Shown here: positions 10,740-22,815 of the stretch, in pieces
How the letters are laid out: each line of letters starts with the position of its first letter
Numbering within the stretch: the stretch's first letter is position 1
NCBI GenBank assembly: GCA_964020975.1
Contig: OZ026619.1
Span: forward strand, 84,673,706 to 84,737,705
Length of the DNA stretch: 64,000 bases
Reading direction: 5' to 3'
Source of the DNA: Hermodice carunculata
Taxonomy: Eukaryota; Annelida; Polychaeta; Eunicida; Amphinomidae
Program-made: the position numbers and the translations under genes
The notes under the pieces: model-generated
Database searches by the model: none
What the model saw: only the letters and a program-made list of their open reading frames with translations
What the model was told of the DNA's origin: nothing

Positions 10740-11570
10740 TTAATACAGTAGCTACTTTTTCCCCCAACATGTGGTCTGAATATGTTGTAAAAAAATTTTA
10801 ACTTTCCAGTTGCCTTGACCATATTTTATTTCTGAAAGCAGTTGGGGAAGGGGCAGAGTGTGGGTAAACTGCATTTATATAATTAGCATCTGCCTAAAAA
10901 CCATCTCTCATTACTTTTGAAAAATAAATTAAAAAAAGATGTGAAAAGAAACACTCAGGAAAAACTGTTATTGATTACGCGGTGCATGAGGATATTGGAT
11001 TTATTGACCCGTAAATGTGTGAGTCATATTAGAGATATGTATGCATTTTATATGATGCCACCTGATCTTCATTTGCATGGTGTTGTACTGGGTATTTTCT
11101 ATCTTGTATGCAGTAAATGCCACATGTTATGATATGGTTTAACAACACACTCAGTGTGTGAAATAAAACTTAAAACCTGTCTTTCCATGTAGTAAAATTA
11201 GATGTCCACGTGCATATTGAATGATGTCCAGTTCTTCATATGGTAAGATGCTTATAAATCAATAATGTAGCTGAGCATAAGTTGTCGTAGGGCAGGTTCA
11301 ATATTTATTCAGTCATGGATCTAGATCATCGTCCTGGTATTTTAACTTGGGTGGTCAGTGCAAAAGTACTGTTATGAAAGTGGTATTCAGTGTGTCACTA
11401 GTATTTGTTACATGGAGTGACGTGAATCGGTGGACAACCTACTTCTGTGTTGAAGGGGTGCAACTGAGCTTTGGGAAAAAAACTATCAGCAAAATTGTGT
11501 TTGTTTTACTGTAAGCTGGTAACAAATTTCATTGTTTGAGGAATCAATTGTTCATAAACATATAATTTAC

Positions 11571-11789
11571 CCCTTTCCCCTTCAAGCCAGCCAAAGTGGC
11601 TGGGGGGTCAGATTTTGTCTCTGTTAACATTTTGGGCAAATTTCAACAGTAATGAAAGACAATTTTGAGTGAGAATTGTCGATGAAACCTGCACAATAAC
11701 ATGTCCCAGGTCAACACTTCCCCTGGTGTGGGTTATATGCCAGGTACCCAAACCACACCAAAGAAAGCTACCCAGTCTGAAACCCAGTC
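11571..11789. mobile_element. TTAA-type MITE P2
   Basis: It begins CCCTTTCCCCTTCAAGCC after TTAC and reads as the reverse of P5/P6, with 'ggtcagattttgtct' and 'ccaaagaaagct'. It ends where the TTAA of P3 starts, so the two elements share a border. Confidence 0.6.
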
Positions 11790-11793
11790 TTAA

Positions 11794-12277
11794 CCCATTC
11801 CTCCTTGAATAACTGAATCAACAACTTTCCTAGGCATGGGTTGGGCACTTGCAACCCACGCCCAGGAAGCCCATTGACCAGGGTTGCATCATCTTGATAA
11901 GTGTCCTCTATAATTTTCATTCACATTGTTTTTCATAACTATTAAAAAAAAAAAATCATCAAAAACATTGAAGCAGACGACATTTGTCATCTGCAACTAT
12001 TCATTCAAATTGTTTTTCATAACTATTGAAAAAAGGAAATCATCAAAAGCATTGAAGCAGATGACATTTGTCATCTACAATTATTCATTCAAATTGTTTT
12101 TCATAACTATTGAAAAAAGGAAATCATCATAAACATTGAAGCAAAGGACATTTGTCATCCACAATTATTCATTCAAATTGTTTTTCATAACTACTGAAAA
12201 AAAGGAATTCACCAAAAACATTGAAGCAGATGACATTTGACCACTAGCCGGTTGTGGCTAGTTTAAGAGGGGAAGGG
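11794..12277. mobile_element. TTAA-type MITE P3 with internal tandem array
   Basis: It starts directly after TTAA (11790-11793) with CCCATTCCTCCTTGAAT and ends TTTAAGAGGGGAAGGG followed by TTCA. The left half has the family's 'caacaactttcctaggcatggg' arm and its decayed partner. The right half is expanded by four copies of an 84-bp unit, so this copy is about twice the length of P5 and P6. Confidence 0.7.
11926..12240 (+). repeat. 84-bp tandem array, about 3.8 copies
   Basis: 'attgtttttcataact' recurs at 11926, 12010, 12093 and 12177. Each unit also carries 'attgaagcagatgacatttg'. The same sequence exists once in P5 and P6, so the array arose inside the MITE. Confidence 0.85.
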
Positions 12278-12538
12278 TTCACTTCTGGAAAAGGGGAGAA
12301 CATACACAGAGCAGTCATCAGGATGCCTGTGTATATACATGTGTTAAATGTTTTACAACTCATTTAATTGGGCCAGACATTTTGTTTAAGTGTCGTACAT
12401 ACATTTTGTTGAAGTTTGTGAGTGCAGAAAGCATAGCACAGAAGTCTGGTTTAATTTGCAGTGGTCAAACAATGAGTGAATACTTGCTCACTGCATAATC
12501 TGCATATGTATGAATAATTACTTGATCTCCTAAGAAAT

Positions 12539-12648
12539 AAAAAGTACACCTGGTTACATTTTTATGCTAGATTTGTACACATTTTTTTTTTATAAAAAGT
12601 ACACCTGGTTACATTTTTGTGCTAGATTTGTACACTTTTTTTTTTTTT
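12539..12648 (+). repeat. Tandem duplication of a 55-bp segment
   Basis: 'aaaagtacacctggttacat' followed by 'gctagatttgtacac' and a T-run occurs twice in direct succession with one base change in the middle. Confidence 0.85.
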
Positions 12649-13306
12649 ACAGTTTGTGTAATTTTATTGGTACTGTTATTTACAGTGAGGACATAATCAA
12701 TAGTCTAGCACCCAAATGTTTATAAATCAATAATGTTTGCAGGTAAACATTGGAGGAGCATTTTAGCACATGTTCCACTAACTAAAACAGAACATTTGTG
12801 CATATTTATTAAGTTAACTTCAATGGGCCCCTTTCCCAGATAGTTATGGCTTGGTAATCTTCCATGGGGGAAACCATGGAGTTGGACATACAGACAGTAA
12901 AATTCATGGAATGGTCTGATTACCCTATACATATACATGTACAGGTTTCTGGTTCAGAATTTAGGATGAAAGTTTTCTGCTGTTATGGATAAGGGCCAGG
13001 TATTCATCAACCATCAAGGTGCTTTATGTTTAAACGAATGACCTTTGAATGATATAGTCATTTCAGATCTTCCAAGTTTTAATTTGAGAGTTGGCACTAG
13101 GGTGCTGAACAACTGGAACTTAACCATAGACTGGAGAGCTGCCAGTATTTTGTTTTCATAGCTGTTTTGATCTTGAGAAATAGTCCTTGTCTCGAGTAAT
13201 GTCAGTTGCATGACGAAAATGATGCATTTACAGAAAACGAAATGGCCACACGCACCATCGTAACCATTTCCTCTTAACTGTTTCAGTGCCACATTTTTGA
13301 CTGATT

Positions 13307-13363
13307 CAACAGCTTTCCTCGGTGTGCTGTGGGTGCACCAAAGCACACCGAGGAAAGCTGTTG
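13307..13363. repeat. Perfect 22-bp inverted repeat, 13-nt loop (P4 core)
   Basis: Arms at 13307-13328 and 13342-13363 are exact reverse complements, beginning CAACAGCTTTCCTCGG. The same arm sequence in decayed form sits in P3, P5 and P6, so this is the central palindrome of the TTAA-type MITE. Here the pairing is intact although the outer ends are hard to see. Confidence 0.8.
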
Positions 13364-13487
13364 ACCTGGACTGTGACATTCTCTGTAACTTCAGGCATGC
13401 TGGCACTTGAACAAAAGGTCTGTTTACAAAGAATAGGAATCTAGCCCCCCCCCCCCCATTATAATTCAGAACAGGTGATTTTAAGTA

Positions 13488-13647
13488 CAGTAAAACCTCT
13501 CTAACGGAACACCTCCGTATACCGAACACCCCTCTATACTGAACACCATTTCTCGGTTCCAAATATATACTTCCAATGTAAGCAAACCTCCCTATACCGA
13601 ACATTTTTTCCGGTCCCAAGGGTGTTCAGTATAGGGAGGTTTTACTA
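13488..13647. mobile_element. MITE with TA duplications, 160 bp
   Basis: Left end CAGTAAAACCTCTCTAACGG and right end ...CAGTATAGGGAGGTTTTACTA are inverted, with TA at 13486-13487 and 13648-13649. The internal 'ccgtataccgaacacc' text is repeated and inverted. The ends resemble pogo-type MITEs that start CAGT-RAACCTC. Confidence 0.8.
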
Positions 13648-14194
13648 TAGTTTGACTTAAGTCACAGATGGCATTGAAAGAGTCAAACTGACCAAAAAAA
13701 AAATGTAGCTGGAAATAAAATATCTGCTTCAATGATTGTACATGTATATTAATTGTAGTGGTCATGAAAAAAAAAAAAACTGGGAATTTTAGATAAGCCC
13801 TTAACATGCCCCAGGTCAACAGATTCTTGGCTTATAAAAACACCAAAACGATCGTCACAGGTCTGGGTACATAAATAAAAAAGTGAGGGGAAAAATATTA
13901 GCCTTGTGCTGCCAACATTCCATGGCATTATTTACAAACCTGAGCACCTGTTTTGTGATAGGGAGATCACCATTGTTACTAGACACGATGAATGGAAGTG
14001 GAATGATAAATAATGACACAGATGTGATGATAGTTATCGACAAACATGCAACTGTAAAATGTTACAAAAAAAAGATTCACAATACCAGTCTGCTCATGTT
14101 TTGGGGGTGGGGGGTGGGGGGGAGTAACAGTGCCAGTTACACACAGGTGCATAAACAAGATGAATCAAGTGTCATGCGCACAAACATGCATTAA

Positions 14195-14419
14195 CCCTTT
14201 CCCCTTAAATAAAGACTGAGTCAACAGCTTTCTTTGGCATGGGTTGGGCACTACCCATGCCGTGAAAAAAAACTGTTGACCTGCGGCATATTATTTTGAT
14301 AGGCCTCATCTACAATTCTCAGTCGAATTGTTTATCACTACTGTTGAAATTTATTGAAAACACTGAAGCAGATGACATTTGACCACCAGCTGGTTTTGGC
14401 AGATTTAAGGGGGGAAGGG
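14195..14419. mobile_element. TTAA-type MITE P5, 225 bp
   Basis: It follows TTAA (14191-14194), begins CCCTTTCCCCTTAAATAAAG and ends ATTTAAGGGGGGAAGGG followed by TTCA. The interior has an imperfect palindrome 'caacagctttctttggcatg'/'catgccgtgaaaaaaaactg'. It is one of the two best-preserved copies. Confidence 0.75.
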
Positions 14420-14951
14420 TTCATACTGCTCCAACACATTCACTGTTTGTAAATTTCTGTGCAACAAATGGATCAAAATCGAAGTCATGTTCATAAAAAA
14501 AATGGATTGACCTTGAAGGGGAATGGCAAATTGTTTCCAATAGCAAAAGGCCTGAAAGTAGCAGTGCGATAATCAGCTAGGAATGTTAATCAGGAAGAAC
14601 ATGGTTCATCAGTTAAACTGACTGGATTGGTGCTTACGTGCCTGGGGAGCTGACCAAACCAGTATTTTCTCAACTGTACACAAAGTGGAGCATTCATGGA
14701 GCTGTGTTTGATTACTAGGTAAGGTGTACATGCTGTTTTCTTGCCTGTGTGACCTAGTAACAAACCAGTGTCTATCATGGCTGCAGTATATGTACATTTT
14801 TTTTCATATTGCCATAAATATTTCTATAAAATTTACATATGTTCGTGATATAAACGGAGATGAATTTTCCACATGGCAATAGAAACGCATCTGTGCATGC
14901 ACTGAGCAACAATGGGAAGGACACAGTTTATACTTTGAAGTCACATTTTCA

Positions 14952-15170
14952 CCCTTTTCCCCCTGAGTTCAGACTGAGTCAACAGCTCTCCTCAGCATGT
15001 GTTGGGTCCTTAGCATCTAAGGAAAGTCATTGACCTGGGCCATGTTATCTGGATAGGTTTCCTCTGCAATTCTCAAATTGTTTTACCTTAGTATTGACGT
15101 TAGTCGAAAGCATCAAGGCAGACGACATTTGACCACCAGTCAGTTTTGGCCATTGTAAGGGGGAAAAGGG
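14952..15170. mobile_element. TTAA-type MITE P6, 219 bp
   Basis: Left end CCCTTTTCCCCCTGAG after TTCA; right end ...GTAAGGGGGAAAAGGG before an intact TTAA (15171-15174). It shares 'agactgagtcaacagct' and 'gacatttgaccaccag' with P5. Confidence 0.75.
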
Positions 15171-15206
15171 TTAATGCCATGCTGCACTTCCATCTTTTCA
15201 GTGTTG

Positions 15207-15421
15207 CAGTGGTACCTGTCTTGAGAGATCCCTCAAATGAGAGACCACATATCTTTTTAAGACCGCTCTCTCAGAACACTGTGCTATCTTTTCCATGTTA
15301 TTATACCTCTAATGAGAGACCGCCTGTTTTGAGAGACCACATTTTGACCTGCCGTAGCGGTGATCTCTCAAGACAGGGATTTGACCTACCCCAGGGTGGT
15401 CTCTCAAGACAGGGACCACTG
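15207..15421. mobile_element. MITE with GAGAGACC inverted ends, 215 bp
   Basis: The left end CAGTGGTACCTGTCTTGAGA is inverted at the right end (...TCTCAAGACAGGGACCACTG). The interior repeats 'gagagacc' several times. Related to the element at 44273-44452, though an exact TA duplication is not visible here. Confidence 0.7.
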
Positions 15422-18311
15422 TATACTGTCATTTGATTGAAACTGAAGCAGTTACGACAATTTTAAAAGCAAGATGATGAAGCAGAATATAACATCTGCG
15501 TCTTGACAAAGGTACCAGTGCAATGATTTTTGGTGCTGACGGTTCAAGTTTGTTTATGAATGTATCCGAGATGTATAAATTTATTTGATGGGGGTTTTGT
15601 TATATAAATACATGTACTCTCAGATCTGTTCAGGAAATATGAACAGTGGTGTTCAAGGCTTGTTTGTTGTCAGTTATTGAGAGTGCGTGGCACAGCTTAA
15701 GATGTGTGCAAAGTATATTGTAAATTAATTTATGTATGTGTGAATGTGATGAGTGGCACATGCATGTTGTTTCCAGACATACTGCGACAACGTGCACGAT
15801 ACTGGCCCTGATCTTTGCAGTACTGAGAGTCAATGGCATTTTTTTCTGGTCTCATCAGCCTTCTTGCAAGTGGCCCCTTTTCAAAAACCATTGAGCTGTG
15901 CTAAGTCCTTCATAAATGTAATAAAGGTCGATATCCCCATAACATTTGCAAGAAAGTATTTATTTGTCAAAGTAACTTGTTTACATTGAAGGCATGGTGA
16001 AACATTAAATAATAGTTATACTCAACAAATTTTTGGATATATCTAAAAGTTATGACAAGGATCACCTTAATTCCTTTTTTCTCGGGGGGGGGGGGGGGGC
16101 GTAAGTCCTTGATGTGTGAGTGCTTCTAAAATTGTCTTTGGGTATTCTAAATCCATCAGTTTGCCTGCTGCAAAGCGACAAAGTCATAAATTTGCCCATT
16201 GTTTGAGGTTGCTCCAAAGATGTGATTGTTCCATTTTGGCAGCTTGTATCTTCCATATGAGTCAGTTTATAAAAAAGTCACCGAGATGTTTTTAGGCTCA
16301 AGAAATCTTGATTAATGGGGATTTTAGTTGACCACAATGTGAACCCTAGGATCAGAGATTAGTCCATATCAAGATGGAATTTGGTATAGCTATCTATTAC
16401 AAACTACCAGTCCATAAAGATGGAATTTGGTGTAGCTCTGTATTATAAACTACTAGGATTCCTGGATCAACACAGTCCATGGACTACATGTAGAGTAACA
16501 ACAGTTTTGAACTCTTTCTTCCATTCATAATACAATTGTAAATTCTTTCATATTAATGATTTTTCTACCAAAATTATTGGAAATCTCAGAAAAGGACAAA
16601 AATTTCAATTTTACAGTACCCTGAAAGCAGCATTCCATATAAATTTGGAACCAAGGATTAGGCAGTAAGAGTCGATATATACAACTTCCTTTCATTTTTG
16701 TAGTTCAAACTTTTATGATGCTGTTTTCAGGTGTTACAACTGTCTTTCTGTAGCAGAATCTGTGCAGGCAATATATCAAAATATATCTAATTTACAGGTA
16801 CATTAAACACAGATATACATCAATCATACCTGGAAAATATTTCATGACCTGCTTATATGTCGGTGACCTTGACCTCATTTTCAAGATCACAGGACTAGGG
16901 ATGTGATTTTTCCAGCTTTCAGAGGAATTTCCATTTTTGTGTTTAAAATAATTGCTTCAAAATGTCACAATTTTGTCTTAAATGTTTAAATATGACATGT
17001 TTTAGTGTGTGCAGGGGAGTGGGATAGGAGATTTTTTACTCCCTTTTTGTTTCATGACAGTTGCATCCCGGAAAGGACCTATATGCCTGCAAAGTGGGGG
17101 GATCCAGTCTGTCAGCAATGACTGTTCTGGTCTTTTCAGACAAGCGTTGTACATGTTCACCATAAAGCAAAGTCAGCAATTTTATATAGATAAACCTTTA
17201 TAAACAGAGGCAAAAGAGGAAGCTGCTGCAAGGTGGCCATCATCCTAAAGGGTTACCACCTCTTTGTGGCTTCATTTTGTGATAGGGACACAAAAATCAG
17301 GCCTTGGTTAATTTGTCTGCATTGAAATGCTTCTTGTTGCATGTGTACAATTGCATTGCCGAAACAGGCCACCTACTGGAGGCAACTCTGTGCTATCTTG
17401 CCTGCTCAACTGGCCTTTACTGTTGTGCAGTTTTTAAACAGGTTAGTATTTGTAATTGTACAAGAATTAACTTTCCCTAGCACACATTTTCCCCAAATAA
17501 AGTTAATAATAAAAATTTTGTGGATTTATTTTCCCAACTTTCCAATCTGGGTATAAAATTGAACAGGGTACAACAAAGGGTACAAAGTGTATTCATTTAT
17601 ATTATGGAAAAAATTAACAAAATGGACAAATTTGGGACAATAAGTACTCAATGACAATCATTGTTTTTAACCGGAAAACCAGTCTGGGATCTAGGGTCAT
17701 AGTTGAATGGCCTCTGTCCAATGTACTGTGGTGGACGGGGTCGGTGTATGCGAGTCACAAGATAAAAACACCAAAGTTGTACAGATGGCAGACAGGTGTG
17801 TCAATATGATTGACCAGAGTGGAAAATTTGTTATCACATATTTAATATGCTCGGTATGCTGTACAGCGTTTGTAACAATAATGATAATAAATTATGTGAT
17901 CGTATATAATAAACTGTGTGTTTTATTTTCAACATCGTTATGCCATTGATTCGAAGTGCAAGATCTTGGTCATCTGTTCCCAGTGCTTATGGTCCGTTAA
18001 AGATGTATGGGAGATAAACTGTGACTTTCAATAAGTGTCCATAAACATGACTTGCCCACCAAGTACTCCAAAGTAGGTCTGAACGTTCTAAAGGTTGACA
18101 TACTGATGATTTAGTTGAGTACATGTAACCAGGTGACAATGGGTGCATACATATAGACACAAGTAACTATCAGGATTCAGCACAAAGTGTGATTCAGCAT
18201 GCCAAGTGTTGGACATTAATCTCCAATGTTTAACTCCTTTCTGATCTAGGCTCTTTTGATATTAATATAATTGCATTCCCAGTTGTAAATACTGCCAGCC
18301 AGTGTATTTTT
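15422..18311. other. Intergenic stretch, no gene recognised
   Basis: No reading frame with recognisable protein content was found on either strand. Visible items are a G16 run at 16084-16099 and a roughly 47-bp direct repeat ('agatggaatttggt.tagct' near 16372 and 16419). Confidence 0.4.
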
Positions 18312-20112
18312 AGCTCAGCTGCCTTGTCAATCAGCTGAGCTTTCAGGAGGCTTGGTCATCGGTCGTCTGTCATCTATAAGTCAGGAGAACCAAAAAGTGA
18401 TAGGCCAACCAATTCTCTTTTTATTTTTGGCAGAAGTGATAAAATTTGGATTTTGAGTGGTTAGGCCTATACATTTTGGAAACACTATAGTCTGTATTTA
18501 ATGAAGAATATTTTGAAGGTTGGGAGGACTGGTTTAAAACCACCAGTTGCCTTTTATGGGTGACTGCTTGTCTCAAGTCCGGAGTGAAATTTGTTTCTTC
18601 ACATTGGTTTTGGAAGATGAATGGTGATGCTTCAATGGTGACTCTGAAATCTCTTTGCTGTCATTGTTGGGTTTGAAATTTATGAATATGGGTCATGTTT
18701 TTCTACATAAGTGTAACATACTAGAGACATCCGTCTGTAGAACTTCAATTGTATAGTGAGGGTCTTGTAGAAGTCTTCTCCTTGCATTTGATATTCTATA
18801 ACTGATTCAATCACTTAACTTATAAGTTAAATAATTTTCCAGTTTTATAAATATCAAAAAATCTATATAGGCCCACTTTCTTCTTTTGCTGTAAACACAG
18901 CTGACTAACTAGTCAGGAGAACCAAAAAGTGATATGCCAACCAATTCTCTTTTTATTTTTGGCAGAAGTGATAAAATTTGGATTTTGAGTGGTTAGGCCT
19001 ATACATTTTGGAAACACTATGGTCTGTATTTAATGAAGAATTTTTCAAAGGTTGAGAGGACCAGTTTAAGACCACCAGTTGACTTTTATGGGTGACCGCC
19101 TGTCTCAAGTCAGGAGTGAAATTTGTTTCTTCACATTGGTATTGGAAGATTAATGGTTTTGCTTTGGTGACTCTGGAATTTCTTTACTGTCATTGTTGGG
19201 TTTGAAATTTATGAATATGGGTCATGTTTTTCTACATAAGTGTGACATGCTAGAGATGTCCGTCCACAATTCACATTTTCCAATTCCTCTCTGAAACCGT
19301 CTGCCAGATTCACTTCAAACTTGGTGGCAACTTAGCCTGGGTGGGTGTACCAAGTTTATTCAGATTGTCACATTACAGTGGTTTGGGGATTTTTTTAATG
19401 ATTTTTTTGGCAAATTTTGAAAAATCATCTTTTCCAAAACTGCTTACCCAATTGCTTTGATATCACACAGGAACACTTCTAGTGACTTCTTGTTCTTAAT
19501 TTGTTCACCAGGTGGTGCTCAATTTTCTATTTTTTAATGACTTTCTGTGTGTTTTCAGTGTTTTTAATGTTAGAACCATCACTCAGAGTAAGCTGAAACT
19601 CAGTGAATATGTTCCTTGTGAAAGGGTAAAATAAAGTTGATGGTTGATGCATTCATTCTAAATTTGCAAATGAATAGGGATTGCAATGGAATTCACTTTT
19701 TTTTTTCTTCAGAACCATCATGCAGATGCACTTGAAACTTGATGGGATGTACCTTAGGTGGGTCTCTACCAGGTTTGTTCAAATGGTCATGGTCCAGTGA
19801 ATTTGGATTTTTAATGAATTTTGTTGTTAATTTTGTGGCAAAATGTTAAAATATGTTCTTCTCAGAAACCACCCATGCAATTGCTTCAAATTGCATAAGT
19901 ACACTTCTGGGGACTGCTAGATGTTAATTTGTTCAATAGGTGGTGCTGCAATTTTATTGTATTTGACTATTGGCAAGGGTATATGTACATGTTGGCTAAA
20001 GTGATCATGGTCTGAAACAGAGGTGACATTGGTATCATAGTTCACAGGACCACTTCAGTCTGTGCATGTACATGTTGTGTTAACTGAGCACAGGACTGTC
20101 ACAGTCCTCGGT
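18312..20112 (+). mobile_element. Family A element, copy A2
   Basis: The 5' hairpin (18312-18341) has arms AGCTCAGCTGCC and ATCAGCTGAGCT. The 3' end has AACTGAGCAC, then a perfect hairpin (AGGACTGT 20092-20099, ACAGTCCT 20101-20108), then CGGTTTTTT. The left third is replaced by two copies of an unrelated 355-bp unit; the right part has normal family A modules. It is followed after five bases by the 5' hairpin of copy A3. Confidence 0.7.
18379..19264 (+). repeat. Direct duplication of about 355 bp (two copies, about 95% alike by eye)
   Basis: Copies at 18379-18735 and 18911-19264 both start 'agtcaggagaaccaaaaagt' and end near 'ctagagannnccgtc'. The 175 bp between them is unique. The low divergence makes the duplication younger than most repeats here. 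Confidence 0.85.
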
Positions 20113-20117
20113 TTTTT

Positions 20118-20895
20118 AGCTCTGCTGACTTGTCAGTGTGCAGAGCTTATGCGATCCATTTGCGTATATCTGTCTGTTAACTTTTGACATTTTTGACTTC
20201 TTTGAGCTCATAAACTGTCCCGTGCAATGCTTTGATTTTACACATGGATGTTCCCCAGGTTGGCCTCTATCAAGTTTGTGAAGGAGATGAAATTCCCATT
20301 TTTTTCTATTTTTCATGAATTTTTTAATATATCTGTATATTTTTTATCAAAAGTTCATTTCCTCAAGAACTAGTGGCCCAGTTACTTTGATATTGCATAC
20401 AGGGTCACTTAGTCCTCATTTTGGCAAGCAGGTGGCGCTACACTTTATTTTATTTTATTTTATTTTATCTTATATTTTTTTTTTGGGGGGGGGGGCTAGG
20501 TTTTAATGTGTTTTGTGTGTTAGGGGTATTTTTGACTTCTTGTCCAAAAATATGCACAGAGTTCTTTGAAATTTTGTCAGAGCATTATTTGGCTCAAGTA
20601 CATGTGGATTTGAGAAAATGGTGAGGATACATCAACTTTTAGTGAAGCTGTTGCATATCAAGTTTGGGAATTTGCCAGTAAGCATTTTTACAGTCAACTG
20701 TGGAAAGATTGTGTCCTGCTCTTGCCATATGTAATCCAGCCTGCTTACAGCAGATGGAGGAAGTTAACTGCATACAGTGAAACCTCTCAGCAGTGTTGGA
20801 CCCATGATACTCTCCACCCATCCCAAGTGCATACACATGTAGGTCCAGTGTGCCTTGTGTACATGATGTACTCCTACCATGCTAGCATGCGAGTT
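20118..20895 (+). mobile_element. Family A element, copy A3 (5' end and part of body)
   Basis: 5' hairpin arms AGCTCTGC and GCAGAGCT around TGACTTGTCAGTGT: the consensus A-T pair at position 6 is replaced by T-A. It is followed by degraded GTCCGTC text and the 'caggtggcgcta' module. No 3' hairpin was found before copy A4 begins. Confidence 0.6.
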
Positions 20896-20898
20896 TTT

Positions 20899-22523
20899 AC
20901 CTCAGCTGACTTGTCAGTCAGCTGAGGTTTTTTGAGGGTCTGTCGTCCGTCGTCCGTCCGTCGTCCGTCCGTCCGTCGTCCACAATTCACATTTTCGACT
21001 TCTTCTCAGAAACTGTCAGCCAGATTCACTTCAAACTTGGTGGAGATGTGCCTTGGGCAGGTCTCTACCAAGTTTGTTCAAATGGTCACGGTCCAGTGAT
21101 TTTTGGATTTTTAATGAATTTTTTTGTTCTTTTTTGGGTAAATCTTAAAAAATCTTCTTCTCCGAAACCACTCACCCAATTGCTTTGATATCACACAGGA
21201 ACACTCCCTGGGACACGTAGTTCTTAATTTGTTCACCAGGTGGCGCTGCAATTTTTTCCTAATTTTTTATTAATTTTTGTGTGTTATAGCTATTTTCGAC
21301 TTCTTCTCCAGAACCATCACTCAGATTAAGCTGAAACATGGTGGATATGTTCCTTGTAGAAGGGTCAAACAAAGTTGTTCACTATGTGGGAATGCTGCGG
21401 ATTCCTGATTTTTGACAATTTTTTCAATTCTGGTACTTATCGGTCAATGCAGCTTTCCTATTGATTGCTATGAAAGTCAATGGGCATTCTAATGCTAATT
21501 TACATTTTCGACTTCTTCTCCGAATCCATCATCCAGATTTACTTCAAACTTGGTGGCAATGTACCTTGGGTGGGTGTCTACCAGGTTTGTTCCAATGGTC
21601 ATGTTCCAATGAATTTGGATTTTTTAATGATTTTTTTTTCAAAAATCTCTACAAAAGTTTTAATAGGAAACTTAACGTGGGAATTTCTTGTAATGGTCAT
21701 AACTTTAATAATATTGACCAGATTCACTTCAAACTTGGTGGGTATGTGCCTTAGTTGGATCTCTATCAAGTGTGTCCAAATGGTCACGCTCTATTGGTTT
21801 TTGGATTTTTTATGATTTTCTTTGTTTTTTGGGGTGGCAAACCTTCAAAATTCTTCTCCTCTGAAACCACTCACCCAATTGCTTTGATATCATACATAGA
21901 CACTCCCGGGGACACCTAGTTCCCAATTTGTTCACCAGGTGGCGCTGCAATTTTTTAATGAATTTTTTGTATGGTTTTGCTATTTTTTACTTGTTCTCAG
22001 AACCATCCCTCAGATTAAGCTGAAATGTGATGGATATATTGTTGTGGAAGGGTCAAACAGTTGTTTACTAGGTGGCACTGCTTTGGATTCCTGATTTTTA
22101 AGGATTTTCAATTCGGGTACTTATCTTTCAATGCAGCTTTCCTATTGATTACTATGTAAGTCAATGGGCATTTTAATGCTAATTCACAGGACAACTGACA
22201 CGATATTTACTGTTTACTTGATAACTTGAGATCTGTTTTGAGTTAGCTACACATGTTAATGTTTTTGTATGAAGGTCATGCTGAGACAGTACATGAATGA
22301 CGTTGACCTCGTTTGTGGGGTCACAGTGCAACATACATGAATTTTACTCTCCATTATAACTTGAGAATTACTTGAACTTTGATGTTGCACATGTAAGTGT
22401 TCTTCTATAAAAGTCAGACTTACTCAGAACATGGTGCCCTTGATCCTTTCCCAAGTTCATAGAGCTGCAAGTGTGATGAATGTCAAGATCAGCTGAGGCA
22501 CGGGCTGTTCACACAGCCCTCTT
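20899..22523 (+). mobile_element. Family A element, copy A4, full length
   Basis: 5' hairpin with perfect 12-bp arms ACCTCAGCTGAC (20899-20910) and GTCAGCTGAGGT (20917-20928), then tandem GTCCGTC. The 3' end has ATCAGCTGAGG (22488-22498), hairpin GGGCTGT/ACAGCCC (22502-22508 and 22513-22519), then TCTTG. The body holds two versions of the 'cacattttcgacttcttctc' module 517 bp apart. The second-position base pair of the 5' hairpin is C-G here, not the usual G-C, and the 3' repeat carries the matching G. Confidence 0.8.
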
Positions 22524-22689
22524 GTTTTACTTTGCACGTTTCCTCCCAGACGCTCATCATTGGCTGTAGGCTTCAGAAACTTATATGGCAGATGGATTTT
22601 TAATACCTGGCGGATGAGCTCTTTGACACCTATGTCTATCAGGTCCTGCTTCATCAGGTATTTAGCAATGTTTGTTTCAAGGACGATGC

Positions 22690-22815
22690 AATGGAGTGGT
22701 ACCTGCTCAAAAGACACCTCTGGTGAGAGACCACATTGGTTTTTAAAACGGCCATTTGAAAACACTGGACTCTCATTTCATTGTAATTTACCAACTGGTA
22801 ATTAAAGACCGCCTG
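22690..22815. mobile_element. Decayed GAGAGACC MITE
   Basis: 'gagtggtacctgctcaaaag', 'gagagaccacattgg', 'actctcatttcattgtaa' and 'aaagaccgcctgc' recall the MITEs at 15207 and 44273, but the termini are lost. Confidence 0.45.

Larger units (their letters stand above)
9820..11167 (+). other. Likely ABHD18 3' UTR and candidate poly(A) signals
   Basis: Non-coding sequence follows the stop. AATAAA occurs at 10923-10928 and 11162-11167. Either could be the polyadenylation signal, but nothing here fixes which, and the two TTAA-flanked elements within the interval may themselves have been inserted into the UTR. Confidence 0.3.

Noticed and set aside
13014-13619. 201-codon open frame on the minus strand
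   Set aside because: It runs through a MITE with inverted ends and a perfect hairpin, has no family features, and its start lies within the MITE. It is an open stretch by chance.
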